Shown piece by piece: positions 53,062 through 63,835 of a stretch of 64,000 nt of DNA. The position numbers and the translations under genes were made by a program. The stretch is taken from the NCBI RefSeq assembly GCF_003046295.1, contig NZ_PZZN01000002.1, positions 868,001 to 932,000 on the forward strand. Direction: 5' to 3'. Under the pieces are notes generated by a model. The model did no database searches. It saw only the letters and a list, made by a program, of their open reading frames with translations, and was not told where the DNA came from. The number at the start of each line of letters is the position of its first letter. Positions within the stretch are counted from its first letter, which is position 1. This DNA is from Sphingomonas aerolata (lineage in GTDB: Bacteria; Pseudomonadota; Alphaproteobacteria; Sphingomonadales; Sphingomonadaceae).

Positions 53062-53484
53062 ATGGCAATCAACATTCGTCTCGCACGTGGCGGCTCCAAG
53101 AAGCGTCCTTATTACAAGATCGTCGTTGCCGATGCGCGCAGCCCGCGTGACGGCCGCTTCATCGAGAAGATCGGCAACTACAACCCGCTCCTTGCCAAGG
53201 ACAACGAGCAGCGCGTGCAGCTCGACGCCGATCGCGCGAAGCATTGGCTGAGCGTCGGCGCACAGCCGACGGACCGCGTCGCCCGCTTCCTCGACGCAGC
53301 AGGCGTTCTCGAGCGTTCGGCACGCAACAACCCGAACAAGGGCAAGCCCGGCGAGAAGGCCACCGAGCGCGCTGAAGAGCGTGCGACCAAGGCGGCCGAA
53401 GCTGCCGAGGCAGAAGCGGCTGCAAAGGCGGCACCTGCTGCCGACGCGGATGCTCCTGCTGAGACCGAAGAAGCCGCTTCGTAA
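53062..53484 (+). CDS. rpsP: 30S ribosomal protein S16
   Basis: 140 residues with GAAGGA upstream. Core [35 protein letters not shown] is S16; residues from about 100 on are an Ala/Glu-rich alphaproteobacterial extension. Standard place after ffh. Confidence 0.97.
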   Translation: MAINIRLARGGSKKRPYYKIVVADARSPRDGRFIEKIGNYNPLLAKDNEQRVQLDADRAKHWLSVGAQPTDRVARFLDAAGVLERSARNNPNKGKPGEKATERAEERATKAAEAAEAEAAAKAAPAADADAPAETEEAAS

Positions 53485-53495
53485 GATCGTCTTCC

Positions 53496-53580
53496 CCGTC
53501 ATCCCAACGAAGGCTGGGATCCAGAGCCAGAGACGACAGCGTCCTTGGCTCTGGATCCTGGGTCTAGCGCAGGATGACGG
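53496..53580. repeat. Paired palindromic (REP-like) element between rpsP and rimM
   Basis: CCGTCATCC (53496) and GGATGACGG (to 53580) bracket GGGATCCAGAGCCA / TGGCTCTGGATCC inverted arms. Same design as the element at 14311 and the repeats near 57040. Confidence 0.8.
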
Positions 53581-53654
53581 TTTGGAGTGGGCCACGCCCG
53601 CACCCGAATGGCGGTTCATGCGTTCTTTGTCGGTCCATCACCCACAAGGAGCGC

Positions 53655-53798
53655 ATGATGACCCCCGATCCAGATCCCAGAACAGCCCCCGCACCCGAGG
53701 ACATCGAAGATGCCAGCAATGAAGGCGTCTCCGCCGACGACCCCGCAGAAGGCGCCGACGACACCCCTGGACCCGACACCGGCTCCGCGCAGGGATAA
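53655..53798 (+). CDS. Possible small acidic peptide overlapping the rimM start
   Basis: 47 residues (starting MMTPDPDPRTAPAPEDIEDA) with the best Shine-Dalgarno of the area, AAGGAG, six to eight bases upstream of the ATGs at 53652 and 53655. It is Pro/Asp/Ala-rich and overlaps the first 29 codons of rimM in another frame. It may be a coupling leader, or chance. No family recognised. Confidence 0.35.
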   Translation: MMTPDPDPRTAPAPEDIEDASNEGVSADDPAEGADDTPGPDTGSAQG

Positions 53799-54261
53799 GG
53801 TCACGCTCGCCGTCGTGATCGGCGCGCACGGCATCGGCGGCGAGGTGCGGCTGAAGGTCTTTGCCGAGACCATGTCGGGCTATAAGAGTTTCAACGACGG
53901 TACGCTGACGCTCAAGTCGGCGCGCCCTGGCAACAACGGCACGATTGCCCGCTTTGCCGAAGTCGCCGATCGGAACGCTGCGGAGGCGATGCGCGGGACC
54001 GAATTGACGGTGCCGCGATCGTCGTTGCCGCCGCTCGAGGATGGCGAATATTACCACACCGACCTGATCGGGCTCCCCGTCGTCTCGACAGATGGCGAGG
54101 CGATCGGGCGCGTTGTCGCGATCGATAATTTCGGTGCGGGCGACGTTATCGAGATCGAACGGCCGACGGCCAAGCGGTTCATGGTGCCGATGCGCGTCGA
54201 GGCGGTTCCAGAGTGGGACGCGGAACGACTCGTAGTCGATGCGTCCTTCGCTACCGAATAG
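53710..54261 (+). CDS. rimM: 16S rRNA processing protein RimM
   Basis: 183 residues from ATG 53710; a second ATG at 53719 is possible. The conserved domain starts only at DKVTLAVVIGAHGIGGEVRLK (about residue 29), and a PRC-barrel follows (YYHTDLIGLPVVSTDGEAIGRVVAIDNFGAGDVIEIE). The Pro/Thr-rich N-terminal 28 residues are atypical. It aids 30S assembly with S19. Confidence 0.93.
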   Translation: MPAMKASPPTTPQKAPTTPLDPTPAPRRDKVTLAVVIGAHGIGGEVRLKVFAETMSGYKSFNDGTLTLKSARPGNNGTIARFAEVADRNAAEAMRGTELTVPRSSLPPLEDGEYYHTDLIGLPVVSTDGEAIGRVVAIDNFGAGDVIEIERPTAKRFMVPMRVEAVPEWDAERLVVDASFATE

Positions 54262-54324
54262 TTCCTTCGAGCTTAGCTCTTTCACGAACGCGGGGGCCAC
54301 GCCTTCGCGGTGAGGCATCCGAAG

Positions 54325-55230
54325 TCAGCGCCGGATCGGGCGCTGTTCCGACAGCATGTTGCGGATGGTCGTGGCGGCCACCCCGGCTTCGCCCATCGCG
54401 TGGCTGATCTGGTCGAGCCCCTTCACGACATCGCCCGCCGCGAACAGCCCGGGGATCGAGGTGCGCTGATGGTCGTCGACCTCTAGGCAGCCTTCGTCCG
54501 TCGCGCGCGCGCCGGCGGCGACGGCGAGTTCCGAGCGGATCACCGAGCCTAACGCCGGATAGACGCTGTCGAACGACAGCCGCCCGTCGACCGTGTCGAG
54601 CGAGAACCGGTTGTCTTCGATCGCGTAGTTGCCGCAAGGGCCGCCGACGCGGACGATGCCGGCGTCGTCCAACGCGGCCTCGCACGTCGCGTCGAGATCA
54701 TGGCCGCCGTCCGGGGCGATCAGCGTCACGTCGGCGGTGTAGCCGCGCAGGAACAGCGCTTCGCGCATGCCGTGGTCGCCGGTGCCGATCACGCCGACGC
54801 GCTTGTCGGTGACCTCATAGCCGTCGCAGATCGGGCAATAGCGGAGCAGCCCGGCCTCCAGGGCTTCGTCATGGAGCGCGTCGGGCATGGCGGGGCGGTT
54901 GTTGACGACGCCCGTCGCGAGCAGGACGCTCCGCGCGCGGGCGCGGCGATCACCGAGGCGGACGGTGAAGCCGTCGTCGTCCACCTCGATCGCATCGACC
55001 CGCGCGGCCTCGCGTACTGCTCCATAGGTCTCCGCCTGTGCAAGCATTCGTGCGAGGAGGTCGGTGCCGCGGATGCCTTCGGGGTAGCCGGCGTGGTTGT
55101 GCGTGCAGGGGATCAGCGCGGCGCGGCTGCTGCCGCAGTCGAACAGCCGGATCGAGAGGTGGAACCGCGCGAGATAGATCGCGGCGGTAAGGCCTGCGGG
55201 GCCGGCGCCGATGATGATGCAATCGTCCAT
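54325..55230 (-). CDS. Thioredoxin-reductase-like FAD/NAD(P) oxidoreductase
   Basis: 301 residues from ATG 55230. FAD motif [16 protein letters not shown], redox centre CPICDGYE (Cys near 134 and 137), NAD(P)-site [10 protein letters not shown], and FAD closing GLFAAGDVV. Lacks a thioredoxin domain, so it is of TrxR class but may serve another partner. It lies antisense between rimM and trmD, breaking the usual operon order. Confidence 0.88.
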   Translation of the reverse strand: MDDCIIIGAGPAGLTAAIYLARFHLSIRLFDCGSSRAALIPCTHNHAGYPEGIRGTDLLARMLAQAETYGAVREAARVDAIEVDDDGFTVRLGDRRARARSVLLATGVVNNRPAMPDALHDEALEAGLLRYCPICDGYEVTDKRVGVIGTGDHGMREALFLRGYTADVTLIAPDGGHDLDATCEAALDDAGIVRVGGPCGNYAIEDNRFSLDTVDGRLSFDSVYPALGSVIRSELAVAAGARATDEGCLEVDDHQRTSIPGLFAAGDVVKGLDQISHAMGEAGVAATTIRNMLSEQRPIRR

Positions 55231-55323
55231 CCCGCTATAAGCGCGGCGCGGCGAATCCGTTCCGGTCGCGAAACGCTCGATCGCTATCGCAAGCCGGGCG
55301 CGGGAGTGATAGCGGCGTGGGGG

Positions 55324-56319
55324 ATGAGCTATTGTCGTTGGTCGGAAGGCGATCTCCACGCCTATGCGTCGCACACCGCGGACGGGGTGCGCCGGTATGT
55401 CGCGCAGGTCGCCGAGCCTGCGATCGAACGGTGCGGGGTGGAGGCGGAGTATGTCGAGGACAGCGCCGACGCGTTCCTTGCACGCCTGAAATGGCTGAAA
55501 GCGCGGGGGTGTGAATTTCCCGCCGACGTCGTCCCCCAAATCCTCGCCGCGGCGCAGGAGGAGGCGCGGCTGGCGCGGCTGGCGGCGGGCGAGCTGCCCT
55601 GGGCGGCGACGATCGTGACGCTGTACCCCGAGATGTTCCCCGGGCCGCTCGGCACGTCGCTAGCCGGGCGGGCGCTGGGGGAGGGGCGGTGGTCATGCGA
55701 GCCCGTCCAGCTGCGCGACTTCGCGACCGACAAGCATCGCTCGGTCGACGACACGCCGGCGGGTGGCGGCGCGGGGATGGTGCTGCGCGCGGACGTGGTC
55801 GCCGCGGCGATCGACAGCGTCGCGGACGGGCGGCCGGTGCTGGCGATGACGCCGCGCGGCAGGCCGCTGACGCAGGAGCGCGTCCGTGAGCTCGCAGCAG
55901 GCCCCGGCGTCACCGTGCTGTGCGGGCGGTTCGAGGGGTTCGACGAGCGCCTGTTCGAGGCACGCGCCATCGAGGAGGTGTCGATCGGCGACTATATCCT
56001 GTCGGGCGGCGAGATGGGCGCGCTGGTGCTGCTCGATGCTTGCATTCGGCTGCTGCCCGGCGTAATGGGCGCGGCTTCTAGTGGGGATGACGAGAGCTTC
56101 GAAACGGGGCTTCTCGAATATCCGCACTATACCCGACCTCAGATATGGGAAGGGCGCACGATCCCGCAGGTGCTGCGATCGGGGGATCATGCGAAGATCG
56201 ACGCATGGCGCAAACGCCGCGCGGAGATCGATACACGGTCACGGCGACCGGACCTTTGGGAGCGCCATGAGGGCGCTCGGGTCCAGTCGCCCTCTGGCGC
56301 GCGGCGACACGAGGACTGA
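55324..56319 (+). CDS. trmD: tRNA (guanine-N1)-methyltransferase TrmD with an N-terminal extra domain
   Basis: 331 residues from ATG 55324. TrmD proper begins near residue 97 ([17 protein letters not shown]) and shows [12 protein letters not shown], the knot region [11 protein letters not shown] and [17 protein letters not shown]. It methylates G37 of tRNAs. Typical TrmD is 230-250 residues; here about 95 residues precede it, beginning [10 protein letters not shown] and ending in an Ala/Arg/Glu helix. No ATG, GTG or TTG codon with a ribosome site lies just ahead of the TrmD core. rplS follows two bases later. Confidence 0.92.
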   Translation: MSYCRWSEGDLHAYASHTADGVRRYVAQVAEPAIERCGVEAEYVEDSADAFLARLKWLKARGCEFPADVVPQILAAAQEEARLARLAAGELPWAATIVTLYPEMFPGPLGTSLAGRALGEGRWSCEPVQLRDFATDKHRSVDDTPAGGGAGMVLRADVVAAAIDSVADGRPVLAMTPRGRPLTQERVRELAAGPGVTVLCGRFEGFDERLFEARAIEEVSIGDYILSGGEMGALVLLDACIRLLPGVMGAASSGDDESFETGLLEYPHYTRPQIWEGRTIPQVLRSGDHAKIDAWRKRRAEIDTRSRRPDLWERHEGARVQSPSGARRHED

Positions 56320-56321
56320 CT

Positions 56322-56714
56322 ATGAACCTGTTGCAGACGATCGAAGCCGAGAACATCGCGAAGTTCCTGGCCAACAAGATGATCCCCGATTTCCGCCCCG
56401 GCGATACGCTGAAGGTCGGCGTGAAGGTCGTCGAAGGCGAGCGCACCCGTATTCAGAACTATGAGGGCGTGTGCATCGCGCGCTCGAACAAGGGCATGGG
56501 CAGCAACTTCACCGTGCGCAAGATGAGCTTCGGCGAGGGCGTCGAGCGCGTCTTCCCGCTCTACTCGCCGAACGTCGATTCGATCGAAGTCGTCCGCAAG
56601 GGCGCCGTGCGTCGCGCCAAGCTGTATTACCTGCGTGGCCGCACCGGCAAGGCAGCGCGTATCGCCGAGCGTCGCGACATGCGCCCCGCCAAGGGCACCG
56701 CAGCCGCCGAGTAA
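56322..56714 (+). CDS. rplS: 50S ribosomal protein L19
   Basis: 130 residues: [34 protein letters not shown] and [22 protein letters not shown] are the L19 core. Start ATG 56322 two bases after the trmD stop (GAGGACTGACT upstream). Confidence 0.97.
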   Translation: MNLLQTIEAENIAKFLANKMIPDFRPGDTLKVGVKVVEGERTRIQNYEGVCIARSNKGMGSNFTVRKMSFGEGVERVFPLYSPNVDSIEVVRKGAVRRAKLYYLRGRTGKAARIAERRDMRPAKGTAAAE

Positions 56715-56818
56715 TCGGGTCCTGCGAGACGCGATCAAGGGCGCGGGGGCGATGGTCCCCGCGCCCTTTTTCGTGCGCGCCGTCCGGCGTCCGGCAGAGG
56801 TGGCGGCGGGGGCGGGGG

Positions 56819-56852
56819 CCGCGAATGTTGCGAATGTTGAGACGATAGCGCG
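56819..56852 (+). repeat. 34-bp dispersed repeat, copy 2 (downstream of rplS)
   Basis: Identical to the minus-strand sequence of 21458-21491; core GAATGTTGCGAATGTTGAG. Its end GCGCG overlaps a GCGCG-TTTTTT-CGCGC hairpin. Confidence 0.85.
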
Positions 56853-57039
56853 TTTTTTCGCGCGGGGGTGACGACCCCCTGTCGGGCATGACCCGACGGC
56901 CGCGGAGGCGGGGGCGCGAGTCGAGGCTGGATCAGACCAGGCCATGCGGGCAGGCTGCGCCTTTTGCGGCATTTTGGCCAGCAGCGTTCCTTACAGCGGG
57001 CCGGGCGGTGACGAGCGCCATGGAGGGCAGCTCTCGTGA

Positions 57040-57133
57040 CCCTGGATCCTGACTTTCGTCAGGATGACGGCGTGGGAAGGGCGGCAGCGCTTGTGGCCCT
57101 GGGTCCTGACGTTCGTCAGGATGACGGTGTGGG
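57040..57133. repeat. Two direct copies of a GTCAGGATGACGG-type repeat
   Basis: 57040-57076 and 57097-57133, offset 57, differ at only a few bases. Each contains TCCTGAC-NT-TCGTCAGGA, a small palindrome of the same REP family as at 53496. Confidence 0.8.
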
Positions 57134-57194
57134 TGGGGTGGTGGCCTGTGTGGATCGTGGGCCGTGGTGTTGAGGCGGGCGACGCAGGGCCGGG

Positions 57195-57737
57195 TCAGGC
57201 GTCGCGCCAGCGGCCGGGGGCGAGATCCGCCAGGGTCCAGTCGCCGATGCTCCAGCGGACGAGGCGCAGCGTCGGGTGGCCGATCGCGGCGGTCATCCGG
57301 CGGACCTGGCGGTTGCGGCCTTCGCGGATCGTGATCCTCAGCCAGCAATCGGGGATGCTCGCGCGCACGCGGATCGGCGGCACGCGCGGCCAGAGATCGG
57401 GTGCGTCGATCCGTTCGACCTCGGCGGGGCGGGTGGGGCCGTCCTTCAGCACGACGCCTTGGCGCAACCGGTCGAGGGCGGCCTCGTCGGCCTCGCCCTC
57501 GACCTGCACGAGATAGGTCTTGGCCAGCTTGAACTTCGGATCCGCGATCCGCGCCTGGAGGCGACCGTCGTCGGTCAGCAGCAACAGCCCCTCGCTGTCC
57601 CGATCGAGCCGCCCCGCCGGATAGACGCCGGGCACCTCGACGAATTGCGACAGCGTCGCGCGCGGGGTCGGCGACTTCGCGTCGGTGAACTGGCTGAGGA
57701 CGTCGTAGGGTTTGTTGAAGAGGATCAGGCGGGGCAT
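57195..57737 (-). CDS. RsuA/RluE-family pseudouridine synthase
   Basis: 180 residues; catalytic Asp in [17 protein letters not shown] (about residue 45), [19 protein letters not shown] near the end. There is no N-terminal S4 domain, which fits RluE (23S rRNA position 2457 in E. coli). Gene symbol not fixed because the exact target is unproven. Confidence 0.9.
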   Translation of the reverse strand: MPRLILFNKPYDVLSQFTDAKSPTPRATLSQFVEVPGVYPAGRLDRDSEGLLLLTDDGRLQARIADPKFKLAKTYLVQVEGEADEAALDRLRQGVVLKDGPTRPAEVERIDAPDLWPRVPPIRVRASIPDCWLRITIREGRNRQVRRMTAAIGHPTLRLVRWSIGDWTLADLAPGRWRDA

Positions 57738-57914
57738 CGTGAGGGCTTTATCGGTATCAGGGGATGGTTTCGACCGCAGTTGCCGCTTCGCAACGCTGCA
57801 TTAGTAGAGACGAGGGGAAGCCCCGGCAAATCCGCTAACCACTGATAAACAAAGGCTTTTTATTTCAGCGCCGGGACCATTGTGTTAGCCCTTTGTACCA
57901 GCGGGGGCAAGATC

Positions 57915-58715
57915 TTAGAGCGTGACGAACCCGCTCTCGGCAACGTCAGGAGGAGACGATAAGGACAGTTGCTTTCGTTCTTCCTGTTTTTGCGAGCCTA
58001 GCGCCGTGATCGCTTGTAGTCGTTCATTCCGTTTATGCCGAGCTATATACCATTCATCGAATAGCATTTCGACTAGCTCGATAAGCATCTGGGCCTCGTT
58101 GGAATCAACATCAACAATTACGTTGATATCCTTCTCCATATGAGCACCAATGTTTCCGATTGAACGGACGTGGTCTATTGCATCCACTGTCTCGCTCGCA
58201 ACACCCTTAGGCGCAGTATCTCCATCCACTGCTTCCCGAAGCGCCCTTATCTCTTTGGCTAGCGTATCCTTTGTGATTCCACAAAAGTCTCTTATCATCC
58301 CTTGTAGGCATCGACGAACAAGAGTTGCGGATGCTTTAGGGCTTAGGTCCTTAATTGCGCAGGCTTCTTCATAATCTATCACAAGAACCTGTGGGACGTA
58401 AGATGGCTGAGGCTTGCTAGAGCCCTTGGGTAAGAACCTACTGCCTGCTAATGGGGGGCCATTCTTGCTATAGCGATCAGGGCCATTGATACCGAAATGC
58501 TTGGTGACAGCATACGCATAGCAGGACAGCGTTAGCTTCTTGCAGCTCGGATTTGCGCAGCCGATTGCATGATAATCAACGCTAACGTACTCTTCTGCTA
58601 GGCCGGTGATGCTAAGAACCTTGCTGTAGCGATCAATTTTCTCGTCCGCTATTAGCTGGGCTACATTACAGTGTGGGCAAATCCACGTCGGAGGACCGGG
58701 GTTTTTAGCGACCAT
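57915..58715 (-). CDS. DUF4145-type protein on low-GC DNA
   Basis: 266 residues from ATG 58715; a TTG at 58757 would add 14. N-terminal zinc-like site CPHC ... CANPSC (residues about 12-60), then a helical DUF4145-like region (DLSPKASATLVRRCLQGMIRDFCGI; IDHVRSIGNIGAHMEKD; ALIELVEMLFDEWYIARH-like). DUF4145 is found in restriction and other defence-associated proteins as well as alone; no function is established here. Its GC (mid-40s percent) and codon use differ sharply from flanking genes, which indicates recent acquisition. No good ribosome site is seen for either start. Confidence 0.8.
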   Translation of the reverse strand: MVAKNPGPPTWICPHCNVAQLIADEKIDRYSKVLSITGLAEEYVSVDYHAIGCANPSCKKLTLSCYAYAVTKHFGINGPDRYSKNGPPLAGSRFLPKGSSKPQPSYVPQVLVIDYEEACAIKDLSPKASATLVRRCLQGMIRDFCGITKDTLAKEIRALREAVDGDTAPKGVASETVDAIDHVRSIGNIGAHMEKDINVIVDVDSNEAQMLIELVEMLFDEWYIARHKRNERLQAITALGSQKQEERKQLSLSSPPDVAESGFVTL

Positions 58716-58757
58716 AGAGAGAGTTCTAGCATCATTAACCGACCCGCCTAGGGCCAA

Positions 58758-59196
58758 ATTTTGCCAGAGATTTGCGAGAGGGCAATTCTGACAAGAGTGA
58801 GCGGGTTTTACCCCGTATGCCCGGTCTGCCCCCTCAGGCGATTATGACACGCCTAGCGCGACCTGCATTATCGCGCGTGGTTCTCCATCCCTGCATGACG
58901 TGTCACTATCGCCAAACGATCCACCATCGGCTCTGTCCAGAATGGCCAAACGAGGTTGTGAGAAGTGCCGGCGGACCAAGGCTGGCGTTAAGTTCGCGCA
59001 AGCTAGTGTGCACGTTTTCGGCGGCTATCCCTTTCGGACACGTAAGACGTGTTTCCCCGCGAAGGCGGGGATCCAGACTGGGCTCCCGCCTTCGCGGGCG
59101 AACAGGAGAGGGCACGGTGTCTTACGACCGCCGGCTCGTCGTTGTTCGGGGGATATGGGAACCAATGCTTTCTCGCATTGACCCCGGTCCGATAAC
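58758..59196. other. Gap between the DUF4145 gene and the rpoD terminator
   Basis: About 440 bases without a supported gene. Base composition returns from low GC to host-like near 58850-58950. It contains a palindromic element at 59055-59098 and the rpoD terminator at its edge. No tRNA or integrase remnant was recognised. Confidence 0.6.
59055..59098. repeat. Paired palindromic (REP-like) element
   Basis: CCCGCGAAGGCGGG and CCCGCCTTCGCGGG are exact 14-base inverted arms around GATCCAGACTGGGCT. Confidence 0.8.
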
Positions 59197-59226
59197 AAAA
59201 AAGGCCGCGGTGTTTCCACCGCGGCC
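59197..59226 (-). terminator. Terminator of rpoD
   Basis: On the minus strand GGCCGCGGTG-GAAA-CACCGCGGCC followed by TTTTTT; 29 bases beyond the rpoD stop. A textbook intrinsic terminator ending the yqeY-dnaG-rpoD operon. Confidence 0.93.
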
Positions 59227-59254
59227 CGTTCGTTCTGCCGAAATTCCGCAACCC

Positions 59255-61281
<2,027 letters not shown>

Positions 61282-61282
<1 letters not shown>

Positions 61283-63144
61283 CAATCGCCCTCGGTACCC
61301 AACGCTCGGGCGTCTTCGTTCGACTGTACAAGATTTGCAAGTCGGACTTCCAACGCCTGTTTCTCTCTTACCATTGCCACTTGTCGTTCGAACGCATCTT
61401 CGGTGAAGTGCGTCTGCATCGCCGCGGTCGCCTGTTTGAGCGCCGCATCGACCTCGGGACGCGCGACCATGATCGCGATCGCCTCGTCTAGGTCGGCGCG
61501 GACGCGGGCGGGATCGGCCGTGGTCTGCGTGAACGAGTAGGGCATCGTATCGGCTCGCAACAGGTCACTCGCGACTGAATTGAAACCGGACCTCGCCAAT
61601 ATGGTGAGCAAGCGGCCGCTATCAAGCTTCTGGTCCTCAAGTGCAACATCGACGACCGCCTCGAACAGCCGGCCGAGTGCGCCGTCGATGAGCTGGAGCG
61701 GCCCCAGCACCTCCATGTGGCGGGCGATCTCGACCGGATGGCGGATCAGCCCGGCGAGCACCGCCTTCGCGAGCACGCGGTCAATTCCGGTGGCGAGGAA
61801 GGCCTTTGCGTCCTCGGTGACCGGCGCGGAAGGCGGCTTCCACCCGCCCTTGGGACGTTCGCCGCGGGGGACGAACGGCGCGCGGACGGGTTTGAAATGC
61901 TTGTAGAAGCGGTCCTTGAACTCGGACTGGTATTCCTGCTTCACCGAGGCGTCGCCGATGCCCTCCGCAAGCTCGTGGAGGCGGCGCTTGAGGCCGGCGC
62001 GCTGTTCGGGGGTGTCGAGCGCCTCGGCGGCGACTTCGGACGCCCAGAGGCGGTCGACGAGCGGTTCGGGGGTTTTCAGCAGCGCCTCGAACGCGCCGGG
62101 GCCGCCCGAGCGGACGAGATCGTCGGGGTCCTGGCCTTGCGGAAGCGTGACAAAGGCGAGGCTGCGGCCGGGGGCGAGCAGGGGGAGCGCGCGGTGGGCG
62201 GCGCGCAGGGCTGCCTTCTGGCCTGCGCTGTCGCCGTCGAAGCAGAGGAGGGGGACGTCGACCATCCGCCACAGCCGTTCGAGCTGTGCCTCGGTCAGCG
62301 CGGTGCCGAGCGGGGCGACCGCTTCGCCGAACCCGGCCTGGGCGAGCGCAATGACGTCCATATAGCCCTCGACCACCAGGACGCGGCCCGATTTCCGCGA
62401 GGCGGGGGCGGCGCGGTCGAGATTGTAGAGCGTGCGGCCCTTGTCGAAGAGCGGGGTGTCGGGGGAGTTAAGATATTTGGGCTCCCCGCCGTCGAGCACG
62501 CGCCCGCCGAACGCGATCGTCCGGCCGCGCGGATCGCGGATCGGGATCATCAGCCGGCCGCGGAACCGGTCATAGGGATCCTTGCCCTCGACGTTGATCA
62601 GCATGCCCGATTCGACCAGCATCGGGTCGCCATAGGTCTTGAGTGCGGCCTTCAGCTTGCCGCGGCTGTCGGGGGCGAACCCCATGCCGAAGGCGCGGGC
62701 GGTCTCGGGCGTGATGCCGCGGCCGTCGAGGAGGGCGCGCGCGTCGTTGCCCGCCAGGCCGTTCAATTGCTCGACGAACCAGTCGGCGGCGTCGGACATG
62801 ACCTCGTGCAGGCCCTTGGCGCGTTCGGCCTTGGCGGCGGACTGGCGGTCCATCGCGGGCATGTCGAGCCCGGCGGCCTGGGCGAGTTCCTTGACCGCGT
62901 CCATAAACGGCAGGCCGCGCTGGTCGGTCATCCACTTGATCGCGTCGCCATGCGCGGAACAGCCGAAACAGTGGTAGAAGCCCTTGTCGTCGTTAACGTA
63001 GAAGCTGGGCGTCTTCTCGTTATGGAACGGGCAGCAGCCCTTGTGCTCGCGCCCGGCCTTGGTGAGCTTGGTGGTCTTGCCGATCAGCGCCGACAGCGAC
63101 GTACGGCCGCGCAGCTCGTCCAGAAATTGCGGGGTCAGGGCCAT
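61282..63144 (-). CDS. dnaG: DNA primase DnaG
   Basis: 620 residues. N-terminal zinc finger ([12 protein letters not shown]...[11 protein letters not shown]), the RNA polymerase core with [22 protein letters not shown] and [12 protein letters not shown] (TOPRIM), and a C-terminal helicase-binding domain. It lays replication primers. Central gene of the macromolecular-synthesis operon. Confidence 0.97.
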
Positions 63145-63216
63145 GCGCGCGAGTATAGCTCGGTATCACTATTGGAGTGATACCTGCAATCCGAAGAGGA
63201 GAAGAAGCAGGGATTG

Positions 63217-63373
63217 TTCGCGCGGAGGCGCGGAGGCGCGGAGGGGGTGCGTTCGCCGGGAGCGGGTGCGCACCACTATCGCCGCGCAGCGGCAGATAAG
63301 AGCAATATTTGCGCTGACGCGCAGCAGAAGCCCCGAGCGCAACCCCCTCCGCGCCTCCGCGCCTCCGCGCGAA
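63217..63373. repeat. Long inverted repeat between yqeY and dnaG
   Basis: Arms 63217-63251 and 63338-63373 match over 35 bases apart from one inserted A; each arm has GGAGGCGC-type 9-base repeats. The 86-base centre also has shorter complementary blocks (CCGCGCAGCGGCAG / GCTGACGCGCAGCAG). It could form a large cruciform or mRNA hairpin in the operon. Confidence 0.85.
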
Positions 63374-63382
63374 AAAATCTTC

Positions 63383-63835
63383 TTAAGACAGCGCCGCCTT
63401 CACCAGGCCACTCGCCTTGCTCATGTCCAGCTCGCTCGCGTGGCGCGCCTTCAGTTCGGCCATGACGCGGCCCATGTCCTTCATGCCGGTCGCGCCGAGT
63501 TCGTCCTTGATCTTGAGGATCGCGGCCGTCGTTTCCGCCTCGTTCATCTGGGCGGGGAGGAAGCGTTCGATCACCGCGACCTCGGCGGCCTCGGCGTCGG
63601 CGAGCTCCTGGCGGCCGCCGTTCGAAAACATTTCGATCGACTCGCGGCGCTGCTTGACCATCTTCTGGAGCACTTCGATCACCAGCGCGTCGTCGCTTTC
63701 GGGTGCCTTGCCGGTCCGCGCCTCGATGTCGCGGTTCTTGATTGCGGCCTGGATCAACGAGATGGCGTTGCGGCTCTCCTTGTCGCCGGCCTTCATCGCG
63801 GTGAGCTGCGCGGCCTTGATGTCGTCGCGAATCAT
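63383..63835 (-). CDS. GatB/YqeY domain protein
   Basis: 150 residues from ATG 63835. YqeY fold: MIRDDIKAAQLTAMKAGDKESRNAISLIQAAIKN, and the C-terminal LKARHASELDMSKASGLVKAAL. Related to the tail domain of amidotransferase subunit GatB, with a supposed role in tRNA or amino-acyl handling. It commonly precedes dnaG and rpoD in alphaproteobacteria. The remaining 165 bases of the window hold no seen gene. Confidence 0.9.
   Translation of the reverse strand: MIRDDIKAAQLTAMKAGDKESRNAISLIQAAIKNRDIEARTGKAPESDDALVIEVLQKMVKQRRESIEMFSNGGRQELADAEAAEVAVIERFLPAQMNEAETTAAILKIKDELGATGMKDMGRVMAELKARHASELDMSKASGLVKAALS

Larger units (their letters stand above)
56715..57194. other. 480-base gap after rplS with repeats only
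   Basis: Holds GGGCGCGGGG...CCCCGCGCCC-type hairpin material just behind rplS (56740-56770, followed by TTTTTCG, probably its terminator), the second copy of the 34-base repeat (56819-56852) and two tandem 37-base units (57040-57133). No coding frame supported. Confidence 0.6.

Noticed and set aside
53700..53800. A frameshift error in rimM
   Set aside because: Both overlapping frames have GC-rich third positions and the conserved RimM domain is complete, so an error cannot be claimed; kept as an open finding only.
57738..57914. Possible tRNA or tmRNA attachment site beside the low-GC gene
   Set aside because: No acceptor stem, T-loop or CCA-like end could be found, and no integrase is present.
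61717..63180. A 487-codon plus-strand frame
   Set aside because: Antisense to dnaG; low-complexity translation.
63217..63373. Repeated GGAGGCGCGG units as a CRISPR array
   Set aside because: Units are too short, without spacers, and form a single inverted repeat.
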